This document shows, in pieces, positions 30,382 through 30,820 of a stretch of DNA of 30,820 bases. The stretch lies in the NCBI GenBank assembly GCA_038150305.1, contig JAYOTG010000021.1, positions 1-30,820 on the forward strand, in the 5' to 3' direction. Below the pieces are notes generated by a model. It was not told where the DNA came from. It ran no database searches and worked only from the letters and a program-made list of their open reading frames with translations. The position numbers were made by a program, and so were the translations under genes. The DNA comes from MGIIa-L3 sp038150305 (GTDB taxonomy: Archaea > Thermoplasmatota > Poseidoniia > Poseidoniales > Poseidoniaceae). The stretch's first letter is position 1, and the number at the start of each line of letters is the position of its first letter.

Positions 30382-30416
30382 GGGAAATATTGTGTTAGAA
30401 TCTGGACGTGGAATCA

Positions 30417-30820
30417 ATGAAGACCAACCGCACCCTTGCCCTGCTGCTGACCGCCACCCTCTTCGCCGCTGCTTTTGCTGGCTGCATCGGAGAGGAAGAA
30501 GCCGAAGACACCACTGAGACGGTGAAGATCGGCTTCCTGAACCCCCAGACCGGCCCCCTTGAGGCCGACGCTCCCGGCTTCAGCTGGGGTGTCGCCCAGG
30601 CCATTGACGACCTGAACGCCATGTACGATGACGTGGAGTTCGAGGCCGTTGAGGTCAACTCGGGCTGCGACGGTACCGTCGGCAGCACCGGCGCACAGAC
30701 CCTCGTTGACTCCGGCGTCGTCGCCGTGGTCGGTGCGGCCTGCTCTGGTGCCTCGATGGGCGCCAACGCCATCCTCTCGGCGGCCGGGATCCCCATGATC
30801 TCCTACGCCTCCACCAACCC
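30417..30820 (+). CDS. Branched-chain-amino-acid-type ABC transporter solute-binding lipoprotein, 3' partial
   Basis: 134 full codons are visible before the window ends; no stop. The N-terminus has a lipoprotein signal (TLALLLTATLFAAAFAGC, lipid-modified Cys23) followed by a very acidic linker (EEEAEDTTE), the archaeal pattern for a protein tethered outside the membrane. The mature part begins VKIGFLNPQTGPLEADAPG, with WGVAQAIDDLNA, CDGTVGSTGAQTLVDSGVVAVVGAACSGASM and LSAAGIPMISYAST, the order of the LivJ/amide-binding (Peripla_BP_6) family: the G-x-L-x-P-x-TG start, the VVAVVG...S strand and the G-I-P-x-I-S-x-A-S-T-x-P ligand loop. Likely binds amino acids, amides or related solutes; permease and ATPase genes are expected to the right. 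GTG 30408 would add three residues. Confidence 0.92.
   Translation, partial: MKTNRTLALLLTATLFAAAFAGCIGEEEAEDTTETVKIGFLNPQTGPLEADAPGFSWGVAQAIDDLNAMYDDVEFEAVEVNSGCDGTVGSTGAQTLVDSGVVAVVGAACSGASMGANAILSAAGIPMISYASTN

Noticed and set aside
1..30820. Search for tRNA, rRNA, insertion sequences, integrases, attachment sites and CRISPR arrays.
   Set aside because: No cloverleaf-like sequence, transposase or integrase motif, flanking direct repeats or CRISPR repeats were seen by eye; a covariance-model scan would be needed to exclude small RNAs.

Overview
The window reads as a chromosomal segment of a planktonic marine archaeon, most likely a Marine Group II euryarchaeote (Poseidoniales). Supporting signs are: secreted or membrane-anchored proteins with thrombospondin type-3 (TSP3) calcium-binding repeats and beta-propellers, a secreted plastocyanin-like blue copper protein, a solute-binding lipoprotein with an AGC lipobox and acidic linker, TATA-like boxes placed 26-27 nt upstream of start codons (leaderless transcripts), membrane-anchored winged-helix regulators, and a mix of archaeal and bacterial-type genes. 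The assignment rests on recognition of families only; no rRNA or tRNA gene is present. No gene-free stretch longer than 300 bases exists.

Region 1 (1-4.1 kb) is a surface-polysaccharide locus of visibly lower GC (sampled lines about 42-50% against 60-73% to the right). It holds the 3' part of a glycosyltransferase/PP-loop fusion, then on the minus strand a Wzm/Wzt-type ABC exporter pair and an unknown 310-aa protein, all three joined by 4-nt ATGA overlaps. Region 2 (4.2-12.3 kb) continues the sugar theme at high GC: a UDP-sugar 6-dehydrogenase, a minus-strand cluster of BolA, CGFS glutaredoxin, DegT/DnrJ-type sugar aminotransferase and GT4 glycosyltransferase, then a flippase-like membrane protein, a small two-TM surface protein and a second GT4 gene downstream of ribulose-phosphate epimerase.

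Region 3 (12.3-21.98 kb) carries rpe, thioredoxin, and two divergent regulator/target-like pairs. A winged-helix plus STAND-type NTPase gene diverges from a 1161-aa surface protein (seven-blade propeller, 12 QW-D-DGDG repeats, C-terminal TM anchor). A metallo-beta-lactamase-fold hydrolase (persulfide dioxygenase/glyoxalase II-like) diverges from an 857-aa transmembrane protein whose cytoplasmic tail holds two winged-helix DNA-binding domains; a dyad sits midway between the two starts.

Region 4 (22-30.8 kb) contains leuS of bacterial type, a second propeller/TSP3 surface protein, a small unknown protein, an archaeal member of the TPD/CDIN1 (C15orf41) nuclease-like family with an RGG-rich N-terminus, a SAM methyltransferase, the blue copper protein, and the beginning of a branched-chain-amino-acid-type solute-binding lipoprotein preceded by a regulatory region with several dyads. 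The most promising leads are the two divergent regulator pairs, the transmembrane double-winged-helix regulator, the BolA-Grx coupling in an archaeon, the PP-loop/glycosyltransferase fusion and the CDIN1-like protein.
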